Source: Bacteroidales bacterium UBA2287 (lineage in GTDB: Bacteria; Bacteroidota; Bacteroidia; Bacteroidales; Tenuifilaceae). Taken from it: a DNA stretch of 64,000 nt. The translations under genes and the position numbers were made by a program. Positions within the stretch are counted from its first letter, which is position 1, and each line of letters begins with the position of its first letter. This document shows positions 7,655-16,028 of the stretch, piece after piece. The stretch lies in assembly GCA_002345675.1 (NCBI GenBank), contig DDWL01000057.1, forward strand, positions 21,581 to 85,580, in the 5' to 3' direction. The notes below the pieces were generated by a model. The model was given only the letters and a program-made list of their open reading frames with translations, was not told the DNA's origin and did not search any database.

Positions 7655-9376
7655 ATGAATTACGGAATACTTGATTTTCTAGGCCTAGTTGGATCTTTAG
7701 GGCTATTCCTTTTTGGAATGAAAATGCTGAGCGAATCGCTCCAAAAAGTAGCAGGCGATCGAATGCGAAGCATCCTTTCGGCAATGACTTCGAATAGGTT
7801 TAAGGCAATACTAACCGGGGTGCTTGTAACTGCAATAGTTCAGTCGAGTTCGGCCACCACCGTAATGATAGTAAGTTTTGTAAATGCTGGCCTACTTTCC
7901 TTAATGCAATCGGTAGGGGTTATTATGGGGGCAAATATTGGCACAACGGTTACTGCATGGCTAATATCGCTTTTAGGATTTAAGTTTAACATTAGCATAT
8001 TAGCCTTACCCTTAATTGGAATAGGGTTTCCCCTAATTTTTAGCAAAAGGGATAGTCGCAGGTCGTGGGGTGAACTTATTGTTGGGTTTTCGCTCCTATT
8101 TCTAGGCCTCGATTTTTTAAAGAACTCCGTTCCAAACATTAGTCAAGAACCCGAAATACTCTCTTTTCTTGCAAACTATACTTCACTTGGGTTCTTTTCG
8201 CTTATTCTTTTTGTTGGTATTGGAACACTTTTAACCGTAGGAATTCAGTCGTCGAGTGCTACAATGGCTCTTACGCTTGTTATGTGTAATAACGGCTGGA
8301 TAAGTTTTGAACTTGCCGCGGCCATGGTACTTGGCGAAAATATTGGAACAACAATTACAGCCAATATAGCTGCTGCCGTTGGCAATGTTGCCGCTAAAAG
8401 GGCCGCTAGGGTGCACCTTTTGTTTAACCTAATAGGGGTTACGTGGATGCTTATTGTATTTAAAAGTTATACATCAACCATTGCCGATTTTGTTATAAGT
8501 TCAGGGGGAAACTCTCCTTATGAAAACCCCTCCAGCGTTCCCATTGCGCTTTCAATTTTCCACTCAACATTCAATGTTCTTAATACATTAATTCTTGTGT
8601 GGTTTGCAAAGTATATTGTAAAAATTGCCGAAAAACTTGTTAAAAGGGTAGATGATGATGAAGTTGACCACAGGCTACAGCATATAAGCATAGGATTACT
8701 TTCTACCTCCGAGTTATCGCTTCTTCAGGCTAAAAAGGAAATTATTTTATACGCCAAGCGTACCTACAGAATGTTCGGTTTTGTTAAAGAATTATTTAAG
8801 GAAACCAACGAGAACAACTTCCAATCTACATTTGACCGTATTGAAAAATACGAAAATATTAGCGATCGGGTAGAGGTTGAAATAGCAACTTACTTAGCAC
8901 AGGTGTCAACACACGACCTTAGCGAAGAAAGTTCGAGAAGGCTTCAAGCTATGCTTAAAATAATAAGCGAAATTGAGAGTATTTCGGACAGCAACTACAA
9001 CCTTTCCCGCATTTTAAGGCGTAAAAAAGCAGGAAACATATGGTTTAACCAAGATGTTCGCGACAACATTAATCATATACTGGCATTAGTTGAAGAAGCC
9101 TTATTGATAATGATTGAAAATCTTCAGCAGGGCTACTCAAATATCAACCTAGGACCAGCTTATGAGGCCGAGGAAAAGATAAACCAGTTTCGAAACAAGC
9201 TTCGCGATGAGCATATTAACAATGTGGAGGCTAGCAAATACAAGTATCAGGCAGGGGTAATATACAACGATTTATTTAGCGAGGCCGAACAGCTTGCCGA
9301 CTATATAATAAACGTTTCGGAAAGCATTGCTGAAATTAACAAGCCACTTAACAAGCCTGCTTCAAAAACAGAATAG
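7655..9376 (+). CDS. Na/Pi cotransporter family protein with PhoU-like tail
   Basis: A membrane protein of about 573 residues of the NptA/YjbB Na+/phosphate symporter family. The N-terminal half has two inverted copies of the transporter repeat, each with the family signature QSSSAT (about residues 63-69 and 198-203), in a bundle of roughly eight helices. From about residue 350 a soluble helical PhoU-like domain follows. It probably moves phosphate, coupled to sodium, across the inner membrane. I use the ATG at 7655 (MNYGILDFLG): a TTG 21 bp upstream would add seven residues, but it lies inside a TATTTTTG promoter-like box. It converges with the ATP synthase operon, the stops being 3 bp apart. 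Confidence 0.9.
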   Translation: MNYGILDFLGLVGSLGLFLFGMKMLSESLQKVAGDRMRSILSAMTSNRFKAILTGVLVTAIVQSSSATTVMIVSFVNAGLLSLMQSVGVIMGANIGTTVTAWLISLLGFKFNISILALPLIGIGFPLIFSKRDSRRSWGELIVGFSLLFLGLDFLKNSVPNISQEPEILSFLANYTSLGFFSLILFVGIGTLLTVGIQSSSATMALTLVMCNNGWISFELAAAMVLGENIGTTITANIAAAVGNVAAKRAARVHLLFNLIGVTWMLIVFKSYTSTIADFVISSGGNSPYENPSSVPIALSIFHSTFNVLNTLILVWFAKYIVKIAEKLVKRVDDDEVDHRLQHISIGLLSTSELSLLQAKKEIILYAKRTYRMFGFVKELFKETNENNFQSTFDRIEKYENISDRVEVEIATYLAQVSTHDLSEESSRRLQAMLKIISEIESISDSNYNLSRILRRKKAGNIWFNQDVRDNINHILALVEEALLIMIENLQQGYSNINLGPAYEAEEKINQFRNKLRDEHINNVEASKYKYQAGVIYNDLFSEAEQLADYIINVSESIAEINKPLNKPASKTE

Positions 9377-9378
9377 CC

Positions 9379-10257
9379 TTAGCCCTTTAGGGCTTCGGCT
9401 CCCGATACTATTTCTAATATTTCTTTAGTAATTGCCGCTTGGCGCGCCTTATTGTACTGTAGGGTGAGGTTTTGAATAATGTCGGTTGCGTTATCGGTTG
9501 CTTGGTGCATAGCAGTCATACGGGCACCATGTTCGCCAGCAGAACTCTCGAGTATATACCTATGAAGAGTAACTTTTACGGTTTTTGGTATAATAACCTC
9601 AGCAATTTGAGACTTTGAGGGTTCGTAAATAAAATCGGCCGATATTTCGTTGGTCGATTTCTCGATACTTATTGGTAAAAGTTTTTCGATTACAGGCTCC
9701 TGTAGCGCAGGGTTTTTAAAGATATTGTAAACCACGTAAACGGCATCGTATTCTTTGTTTATAAACAAACCACTAAGTAAATCGGCCAGTTGAGCCGATT
9801 TACTATAGCTGGGCTTGTCGATAATATCGCTGCTAAACATTTTAATATTATACCCTTTACGATTAAAAAAGTCGTTTCCCTTTTTACCTAAACAGTAAAT
9901 TTCGAGTTCGTTAGTTCCCCAAAGCTCGGGAAGAAGACGTGGTAAGTCTTCCGATACTTTTTTAAGTATGTTTTGGTTAAAACCGCCACACATACTCGAA
10001 TTGGATGTAATTACCACCAATGCTGCTTTGTGTGGCCTATCAACTTTTCTAAACCACTTTATAAAACTTGTATCGTCTTGGTCTTGGGCAATTTGATTAA
10101 GTATGTCGTATGTTTTCTTTGCGTAGGGCTTATACCTCGCAATAACCTCTTGTGCTTTATGAAATTTCGCAGCCGACACCATTTTCATGGCGCTAGTTAT
10201 TTTTCGGGTGGCAGCAACCGACTGAATTCGGGTTCGAATTTCCTTGAGGTTAGACAT
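9379..10257 (-). CDS. atpG: F1 ATP synthase gamma subunit
   Basis: The 292-residue central rotor shaft of F1. The N-terminal helix begins SNLKEIRTRIQSVAATRKIT and leads into ITSAMKMVSAAKFHKAQ, the conserved region that contacts the alpha3beta3 barrel; the C-terminal helix carries RMTAMHQATDNATDII and ends ILEIVSGAEAL, both classic gamma motifs. Length is normal. It is the last gene of the ATP synthase operon, 3 bp after atpA. A short AGCCCT-TT-AGGGCT palindrome lies at its 3' end (9381-9394), close to the convergent cotransporter stop, and may help end transcription. Confidence 0.97.
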   Translation of the reverse strand: MSNLKEIRTRIQSVAATRKITSAMKMVSAAKFHKAQEVIARYKPYAKKTYDILNQIAQDQDDTSFIKWFRKVDRPHKAALVVITSNSSMCGGFNQNILKKVSEDLPRLLPELWGTNELEIYCLGKKGNDFFNRKGYNIKMFSSDIIDKPSYSKSAQLADLLSGLFINKEYDAVYVVYNIFKNPALQEPVIEKLLPISIEKSTNEISADFIYEPSKSQIAEVIIPKTVKVTLHRYILESSAGEHGARMTAMHQATDNATDIIQNLTLQYNKARQAAITKEILEIVSGAEALKG

Positions 10258-10260
10258 GGT

Positions 10261-11844
10261 TTACTTTATAATGTATTTACTAGCAATTTCAGCTGCTATA
10301 TCCGTTAGGGTTTTTGCTATTTCATCGGTATAATCCCCTTTTTCAAGCGATGCTAGTGTTGCAGAGTACCTGTCGCGAAGCGCTTCAAGGAAATCCAGTT
10401 CGAATAGCTTGGTTTTGTCAACAGGAATCAATCTTAGTAACCCATTTGTACCACAATAAATAATTGCAACCTGCTCGCCAACGGCCATTGGCGAGTACTG
10501 ATTCTGCTTTAGTATTTCAACATTCTTTATTCCTTTGTCGAGCACGCTAAGTGTTGCTGCATCGAGGTCGGAACCAAATTTCGAAAAGGCTTCGAGTTCG
10601 CGAAACTGAGCTTGGTCGAGTTTTAAAGTTCCAGCCACCTTTTTCATCGACTTAATTTGCGCCTTACCCCCTACCCTCGATACCGAAATACCAACGTTAA
10701 TTGCTGGGCGAACACCGCTGTGGAAGAGATTTGACTCGAGAAATATTTGACCGTCGGTAATTGATATAACATTAGTGGGAATATATGCCGAAACGTCGCC
10801 TGCCTGTGTTTCGATAATTGGAAGCGCAGTTAACGAACCCCCACCCTTTACCATGTGGGCAATTGATGCGGGCAAATCGTTCATTTGACGGGCAATTTCG
10901 TCGGACTTAATAATTTTAGCGGCACGTTCGAGAAGGCGGCTATGGAGATAGAATACATCGCCAGGATATGCTTCGCGTCCTGGTGGGCGACGAAGAAGAA
11001 GCGACACTTCGCGATACGAAACGGCTTGCTTCGAAAGGTCGTCGAAAACAACCAAAGCAGCTCTTCCGGTATCGCGGAAAAACTCACCTATTGTCGCTCC
11101 GGCAAATGGTGCATAGAACTGCTGCGCAGCAGGGTCGGCAGCCGTTGCAGAAACAATAGTGGTGTACTGCATTGCGCCATTATCTTCGAGGGTTTTGGCA
11201 ATACTGGCAACTGTTGACCCTTTTTGCCCAATGGCAACGTAAATGCAGTATACAGGTTCGCCCCTTTCGAAGTTACCTCGCTGGTTAATTATAGTATCGA
11301 TTGCAATTGCAGTTTTACCTGTTTGGCGGTCGCCAATAATAAGTTCTCTTTGGCCACGGCCAATTGGAATCATGGAGTCAATTGCCTTTATTCCTGTTTG
11401 GAGCGGTTCGGTAACAGGCTGACGATAAATAACACCAGGAGCTTTGCGTTCCAAGGGTAATTCGAAAGTTTCGCCAGTAATTGGGCCTTTGCCATCGATA
11501 GGTTCACCAAGGGTATTAATAACACGACCTAACATGCCTTCGCCCACTTGAATTGAAGCAATGCGCTTAGTTCGCTTAACCCTAAATCCCTCTTTAACCA
11601 ATTCGGACGATCCAAGTAGAACAACCCCAACATTATCCTCTTCGAGGTTAAGCACAATGCCTAAAATTCCCGACTCGAACTCGACCAATTCGTTCGACTG
11701 AACCTCGGTAAGTCCAAATATACGGGCAATACCATCGCCAACTTGGAGTACAGTTCCAACCTCTTCGAATCCCTCTTTAAGGTTAATACCCTCGAGTTCC
11801 CTTTTAAGAAACTGGGATACCTCCGATGCTTTTATTTCTGCCAT
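10261..11844 (-). CDS. atpA: F1 ATP synthase alpha subunit
   Basis: A 527-residue alpha subunit of the catalytic F1 head. The P-loop GDRQTGKTA is at residues 171-179. The DDLSKQAVSYREVSLLLRRPPGREAYPGDVFYLHSRLLER block is present in pieces of the expected order, including the arginine-finger region, and VGISVSRVGG follows. Alpha binds nucleotide at non-catalytic sites and completes the catalytic sites of beta. The beta gene (atpD) is not in the window; many Bacteroidota keep atpD-atpC apart from the rest. It lies between atpH (15 bp) and atpG (3 bp). Confidence 0.98.
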   Translation of the reverse strand: MAEIKASEVSQFLKRELEGINLKEGFEEVGTVLQVGDGIARIFGLTEVQSNELVEFESGILGIVLNLEEDNVGVVLLGSSELVKEGFRVKRTKRIASIQVGEGMLGRVINTLGEPIDGKGPITGETFELPLERKAPGVIYRQPVTEPLQTGIKAIDSMIPIGRGQRELIIGDRQTGKTAIAIDTIINQRGNFERGEPVYCIYVAIGQKGSTVASIAKTLEDNGAMQYTTIVSATAADPAAQQFYAPFAGATIGEFFRDTGRAALVVFDDLSKQAVSYREVSLLLRRPPGREAYPGDVFYLHSRLLERAAKIIKSDEIARQMNDLPASIAHMVKGGGSLTALPIIETQAGDVSAYIPTNVISITDGQIFLESNLFHSGVRPAINVGISVSRVGGKAQIKSMKKVAGTLKLDQAQFRELEAFSKFGSDLDAATLSVLDKGIKNVEILKQNQYSPMAVGEQVAIIYCGTNGLLRLIPVDKTKLFELDFLEALRDRYSATLASLEKGDYTDEIAKTLTDIAAEIASKYIIK

Positions 11845-11859
11845 ATCAATCTATTTCTT

Positions 11860-12396
11860 TCAATGTCCGAGTAATAACTTTTCCACTCTTTTTAAATCGC
11901 CTTTTATGCTTTTATCAACCTGTTTGTTGTCGATTGTAAAAACAAAGCCTCCTATTAAACTTGGCTCAACCTTAAAGTTTAGTTCAAGGCTTTTATCGTA
12001 CTGACCTGCAATAAAACTTTCGATGGTTTTTTTTAGGTCTTCGGATGGTTCGTGAGCACATGCAACCTCGGCCAAAACAATTCCATTTTTATGCCTATAG
12101 TATTTCATATACATTAAAAGGGAATTCTTAAGGCTTTGTATTCGCTGCATTTTAATAAGCAACTGCACAAATCGACTGAGTAAAGGGGTGAATTCTTTAG
12201 CAAAATGTACTAATACCTGCTGTTTTTTATCGATGGGAATTGTGTTGTTGGCAAGAATCGATTTTACTTCAGGGTTGCCGTCAATAATGCTAATTAACCT
12301 TAACGCTTCGCTATAAACATTAGATGCGCAGTTATTATCAATTGCCCAATTGAGCAGGGCGTTAGCATATCGAGCAGAAACTCTTCCGGAATCCAT
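11860..12396 (-). CDS. atpH: ATP synthase delta subunit
   Basis: A 178-residue delta (OSCP-type) subunit, the stator link between F1 alpha and the b stalk. It starts RVSARYANALLNWAI, a clear family opening, with a helical N domain, then the basic loop before VLAEVACAHEPSEDLKKTIES and the C-terminal signature EPSLIGGFVFTIDNKQVDKSIKGDL. Length is normal. It begins 3 bp after the atpF stop and ends 15 bp before atpA, in the standard operon order. Confidence 0.95.
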   Translation of the reverse strand: MDSGRVSARYANALLNWAIDNNCASNVYSEALRLISIIDGNPEVKSILANNTIPIDKKQQVLVHFAKEFTPLLSRFVQLLIKMQRIQSLKNSLLMYMKYYRHKNGIVLAEVACAHEPSEDLKKTIESFIAGQYDKSLELNFKVEPSLIGGFVFTIDNKQVDKSIKGDLKRVEKLLLGH

Positions 12397-12399
12397 AAA

Positions 12400-12897
12400 C
12401 TAATTTTTTGTGGTCATTTCGTTAATTATACACCGAATTTGCTCCTCGTAACCTTGCTTGTTGCTAAGTTCCTTTCGCAGTATAATTTCAGCCATTTGTA
12501 TTGCTAATGTTGAGGCATAGGCCTTAAGTTCGGTTTGCGCCACCTCCTTTTCGTGAATAATGGTTAGCCTTGCTTGCTCGAGAAACTTTTTAGCGTCAAC
12601 TTGTGCCTTGTCGGTAGCCTCTTTAACCATACGCTCCCTAAAGACCTTTGCTTCGAGCATAATAGCGTCGCGTTCTTGGCGAGCAAGATTGGCCATTTCG
12701 GCATTTTGTTCGTGAAGTTTAACCATTTCGTTGCGTGCACTATTGGCTTCGCGAAGCGATTTTGCTATTTGCTCTTCGCGATGCTTAAGGCCTTGTAAAA
12801 TGGGTTTCCATGCAAATTTCTTTAGAAGCCAAATAACGATTCCAAACGAAATTAACATCCAAACAAGAAGGCCGTAATCGGGAGTTATGAGTCCCAT
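12400..12897 (-). CDS. atpF: ATP synthase Fo subunit b
   Basis: A 165-residue b subunit, the peripheral stalk. One N-terminal transmembrane helix (about residues 7-27, LLVWMLISFGIVIWLL) is followed by the typical KFAWKPILQGLKHREEQI transition and a long charged coiled coil to about residue 140. The end interacts with delta. Only one b-type gene is present, so the stalk is probably a homodimer. It lies between atpE (18 bp) and atpH (3 bp). Confidence 0.95.
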   Translation of the reverse strand: MGLITPDYGLLVWMLISFGIVIWLLKKFAWKPILQGLKHREEQIAKSLREANSARNEMVKLHEQNAEMANLARQERDAIMLEAKVFRERMVKEATDKAQVDAKKFLEQARLTIIHEKEVAQTELKAYASTLAIQMAEIILRKELSNKQGYEEQIRCIINEMTTKN

Positions 12898-12915
12898 GGC
12901 AAGTTAAGTTTAGAA

Positions 12916-13170
12916 TTATAAGAATAGAACCAGAGCGCAAACAATAATTGCGAAAAAAGCAACCCCTTCGATAAGAGCAGCAGAAACAACCATGTTTGAA
13001 CGTATGTCGCCTGCGGCTTCGGGTTGACGGGCAATAGCTTCAAGCGCAGCAGCTCCTATTCGAGAAATACCTATAGCAGCAGCAAGTGCAACTATTGCAG
13101 AACCAAATGATGCTCCGAATTTTGCAGAAGCTTCAGCAGAGATTTGAAAAAGTACCATTAATGTTGTCAT
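12916..13170 (-). CDS. atpE: ATP synthase Fo subunit c
   Basis: An 84-residue c subunit forming the rotor ring. Two transmembrane helices flank the polar loop ARQPEAAGDI (about 47-56). The ion-binding carboxylate is E68 in AALIEGVAFF. The residue after it is glycine rather than serine or threonine, and helix 1 (AAAIGISRIGAAAL) lacks the glutamine of sodium-type rings, so proton coupling is the better reading. The N-terminus (MTTLMVLFQISAEASAKF) is slightly long and may be trimmed. It lies between atpB and atpF. Confidence 0.96.
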   Translation of the reverse strand: MTTLMVLFQISAEASAKFGASFGSAIVALAAAIGISRIGAAALEAIARQPEAAGDIRSNMVVSAALIEGVAFFAIIVCALVLFL

Positions 13171-13200
13171 ATTTACTATTTTTAGGGTTAATACTAATAT

Positions 13201-14316
13201 TTAGTGATGTTCGGCGGTTGCCATTCCTATAAAGAGTGCCGTAAGCATGGTAAACACGTAAGCCTGAATGGCGGCAACAAGTAGTTCGAGCATTGTCATA
13301 AAAATAACCAATAAAACGCTTATTACCGATATTCCATAGCCAAAGTAAACATTTATTGATCCGAATATAAAGATGAGGGAGAAAAGAACAATTGCAATCA
13401 TGTGACCAGCCAATATGTTGGCAAACAAACGAACCATTAAAACGAATGGTTTTATAAAAATCCCTGTAATTTCAACTACAGGCATTATGGGTATAGGAAC
13501 TTTAAGAAACCAGGGTACACCTGGTGTGTTTACAATATGTTTCCAGTAATGCTTGTTTGCGCTAATTGTAATAATTCCAAACGAGAAAATGGCTAAAGCC
13601 ATTGTTACGGCAATGTTGCCTGTTACGTTTGCTCCTGCAGGAAATATTGGAATAAGACCTAAAAGGTTGTTAATCCATATAAAAAAGAACATGGTTAGCA
13701 AAAATGGCATATACGAGCTGTAATGCTTTTCGCCAATTGAAGGGATTACAATGTCATCGCGAACGAATATAACAATAATTTCGATTAAGTTTTGTATTCC
13801 AGTAGGTGCAACATTTGGGTTTCGCTTGTAGGTTTTTGCAATTGAAATAAACAGCCAAAGCATTATAAAAAGCGAAGTAAGTACTGCAACAACATTTTTC
13901 TTCATCGAAAAATCGAGCGGAAGGGGTGCGCTTTCAACCAGAGTTCCATCGTCGTTTGCTTCGCTAATTTTTCCTTTAAGTTTTCCTTCGGTGTTTAGCC
14001 AAAATCCTTTATATGCACTATGCCCGTGGTGAAAATTACTCGACATAAAAACGTAAACCTTGCCTCGCAAGCGGCTATAAAGTATAATTGGAAGTGGAAC
14101 CGATACGTGAGTGTGCCCAATGGTGGCTATGTGCCACTCGTGCGAATCGCCAATGTGGTCGAAAATAAATTCACCTGCGTTGAACTTCTTTTTAGGGCTA
14201 TCGGTATTTTGGTGCTGGGGCGTAGCGGTAGTGTCGGGAGAGGAAGCAAATGTACTTCCAGCTGCAACGATACAAACGAGTTGAATTAGTAGTATTTGAA
14301 ATAAGCGTTTAGCCAT
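13201..14316 (-). CDS. atpB: ATP synthase Fo subunit a
   Basis: A 371-residue a subunit, the stator part of the ion channel. The essential arginine is R296 in FVLMVRLFANILAGHMI, and helices around it match the family (NNLLGLIPIFP near 216-226). The first 140 residues, with a signal-peptide-like start and a His-rich soluble stretch (FIFDHIGDSHEWHIATIGHTH region, about 50-70), are the extra N-terminal domain seen in Bacteroidota a subunits; its job is not known. The remaining part has about five to six membrane helices. First core Fo gene, 54 bp after the AtpI-like gene. Confidence 0.96.
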   Translation of the reverse strand: MAKRLFQILLIQLVCIVAAGSTFASSPDTTATPQHQNTDSPKKKFNAGEFIFDHIGDSHEWHIATIGHTHVSVPLPIILYSRLRGKVYVFMSSNFHHGHSAYKGFWLNTEGKLKGKISEANDDGTLVESAPLPLDFSMKKNVVAVLTSLFIMLWLFISIAKTYKRNPNVAPTGIQNLIEIIVIFVRDDIVIPSIGEKHYSSYMPFLLTMFFFIWINNLLGLIPIFPAGANVTGNIAVTMALAIFSFGIITISANKHYWKHIVNTPGVPWFLKVPIPIMPVVEITGIFIKPFVLMVRLFANILAGHMIAIVLFSLIFIFGSINVYFGYGISVISVLLVIFMTMLELLVAAIQAYVFTMLTALFIGMATAEHH

Positions 14317-14370
14317 TTCTTTTGCGTTTTAGCTAAACTCAAATGTAGAAACTTTTACTTTATGTGATGC

Positions 14371-14769
14371 TTATTTAGAGGTGATTTTCCTCATGTATTT
14401 ATTTATCTCAATTACCTCTAATGCAAGGGATGTAGCATAAAGGGTAAAAAACACAATGATTATGGGTATTGCGCTTTGCTTATTGAAGTAAATAGTTACC
14501 GCAAAAACTAAAAAAGAGCCAAAAAGTTTTACGAGGGTTAACACCATAAAGTTTCTATAAAATTTGGCGAAAGATAAGGCTTGCATTTTTACAAGAGCTC
14601 GAAAAACTATGATGTTAAGCACTAAGAAGTAACCAAAAATAGCAGGCACCATGTGTGTGTAATGGCTTGGAAAAAAGAATATAAAAAGAAAGGTGCACAC
14701 AGCACCTAACCCAGTGAATAACAAAAGTGTTTTTATAATAAATTTTCGAATTGCTAACTCTTGGTTCAT
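14371..14769 (-). CDS. AtpI-like small membrane protein
   Basis: A 132-residue protein with four predicted membrane helices (about residues 12-31, 38-56, 70-92, 98-118) separated by short basic loops. Sequence similarity to AtpI is weak, but the position, directly before atpB, is that of AtpI, which helps assemble the c ring or deliver Mg2+. I call it AtpI-like from position and topology, not from a motif. It starts 24 bp after the bactofilin stop, in the same transcription unit. Confidence 0.65.
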   Translation of the reverse strand: MNQELAIRKFIIKTLLLFTGLGAVCTFLFIFFFPSHYTHMVPAIFGYFLVLNIIVFRALVKMQALSFAKFYRNFMVLTLVKLFGSFLVFAVTIYFNKQSAIPIIIVFFTLYATSLALEVIEINKYMRKITSK

Positions 14770-14793
14770 TTCGATTTACATTTGAAATGAAGG

Positions 14794-15201
14794 TTACGCT
14801 TTTTTATCGTTTTCGTTGGTAATGTTGGGTTGCAACTTGTTTGGCGCTTCGTTTTCGCTACTCATATTGCAGTATCCGGTAAACTTACTTCCTGGCTCAA
14901 TTGCAAGGCGACTGGTGAAAATATCGCCCAGAACTTTTGATGAAGACTTAAGGGACAGTAGCTCCGAAACAGTTATTTTGCCATCGATAAAGCCCGACAC
15001 ATCGGAGTTTTTACAGCTAATTTCACCTTTAATTTTTCCTGTTTCGCCAATAACTATTTTGCCTTTGGCAACAATGTTTCCAACAAGAACACCATCAATA
15101 CGAAGATCGCCATTACAGGTTACGTCTCCATGAATCTCTGTACCTAATCCAATTAGGTTAATGTTGTTGGAAGTGGTTTCGGGTTCGTTATACTTAGCCA
15201 T
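14794..15201 (-). CDS. Bactofilin family protein
   Basis: A 135-residue bactofilin. After a short polar N-terminus comes the DUF583 beta-helix (about residues 17-112), visible as short strand repeats: IHGDVTCNGDLRIDGVLVGN, then GKIVIGETGKIKGEISCK, DVSGFIDGKI and SKVLGDIFTSRLAIEPGSKF. Bactofilins polymerise without nucleotide into membrane-associated filaments that organise cell-wall enzymes or cell shape. It heads the ATP synthase transcription unit, a linkage common in Bacteroidota, behind a promoter-like sequence at 15245-15277. Any functional link to ATP synthase is unproven. Confidence 0.93.
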   Translation of the reverse strand: MAKYNEPETTSNNINLIGLGTEIHGDVTCNGDLRIDGVLVGNIVAKGKIVIGETGKIKGEISCKNSDVSGFIDGKITVSELLSLKSSSKVLGDIFTSRLAIEPGSKFTGYCNMSSENEAPNKLQPNITNENDKKA

Positions 15202-15244
15202 TGTAAATCAGTTTTTTAAATTGAAACATAAATTAATAGAAAGG

Positions 15245-15277
15245 CAAAAATATAAAATTGAAGCAACAAATAGCAAC
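15245..15277 (-). promoter_or_regulatory. Predicted promoter of the bactofilin-ATP synthase operon
   Basis: On the minus strand a -7 box TATTTTTG (plus-strand 15245-15252) fits TAnnTTTG, with GTTG (15274-15277) 21 bp upstream as a -33 element. The predicted leader to the bactofilin ATG is roughly 37 nt. No binding data; sequence match only. Confidence 0.45.
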
Positions 15278-15299
15278 TAAATATCATAAAAAGCACATT

Positions 15300-16010
15300 C
15301 TAATCATTTTTGTCGGATAACAAACTGGGCGTAGTGCAATTTTGCTGGGAGGGCTCGGTGTTTGGTTCGTCGGGTAAAAATGGGTCGTTGTCGCTATCGT
15401 CTTCAAGTTCCCAGTTATATACTTTACGTTTAGGCCCTTCGTGCCTATAGGCTATTGCGCAAGCCAGCCCAGCTGCTCCGCCAAACAAATGCCCTTCCCA
15501 CGATATTGCTGGCCAAATTGGCAAAACGCCCCAAATCATTCCTCCGTAAAGAAATATTACAATAAACGAAATGGCAGCAAGCCGGGTATCGCGCCTAATA
15601 GCACCGCTAACAAAAAGAAAGGCTGCAAGCCCATAAACCAAACCGCTGGCTCCAATATGGTAACTTGGTCGCCCTCCAATCCACACACAAACTCCGCTTA
15701 TTATCCATATAATTAAAAACACCCTGTAGCTAAGCGAACGGTAAAAAAAAATGGTTCCAGTACCTAAAACGAGTAGCGGAACGCTGTTGGCCATTAGGTG
15801 CTTTAAATCGCCATGCAGAAATGGAGTAAGAATAATTCCAACTAGTCCACTAAGCTTACGCGGGTAAATTCCAAGGCTCGAAAACTGAACATCGAGGGAT
15901 ATTTCGATAATTTTAACGAGCCAAATTGCTAAAAGAAAGCTTACTGGAAGAATTAGGCTGTAGCGAAATATCTTTTTATCATTGCTCGAAACCTCTTGTG
16001 AACTTTGCAT
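15300..16010 (-). CDS. Rhomboid family intramembrane serine protease
   Basis: A 236-residue rhomboid. The catalytic serine is S122 in HIGASGLVYG and the catalytic histidine H174 in WEGHLFGGAAG; the HxxxN oxyanion motif is H71-N75 in HLMANS. About six membrane helices are predicted, with a short soluble N-terminus and an acidic, Pro-rich cytosolic tail of about 45 residues. Rhomboids cut single-pass membrane proteins within the bilayer; the substrate here is unknown. It lies between the propeller protein (18 bp upstream) and bactofilin (98 bp downstream), and is probably transcribed with the former. Confidence 0.93.
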   Translation of the reverse strand: MQSSQEVSSNDKKIFRYSLILPVSFLLAIWLVKIIEISLDVQFSSLGIYPRKLSGLVGIILTPFLHGDLKHLMANSVPLLVLGTGTIFFYRSLSYRVFLIIWIISGVCVWIGGRPSYHIGASGLVYGLAAFLFVSGAIRRDTRLAAISFIVIFLYGGMIWGVLPIWPAISWEGHLFGGAAGLACAIAYRHEGPKRKVYNWELEDDSDNDPFLPDEPNTEPSQQNCTTPSLLSDKND

Positions 16011-16028
16011 TACTTGAAATGTTAAGTT

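Noticed and set aside
9381..9394. AGCCCTTTAGGGCT as an intrinsic terminator
   Set aside because: A 2-nt centre cannot form a normal loop with the full stem and there is no T run. Mentioned only as a possible help in the atpG entry.
10885..11217. Open frames antisense to atpA
   Set aside because: They mirror the strongly conserved atpA coding sequence and show no protein features of their own.
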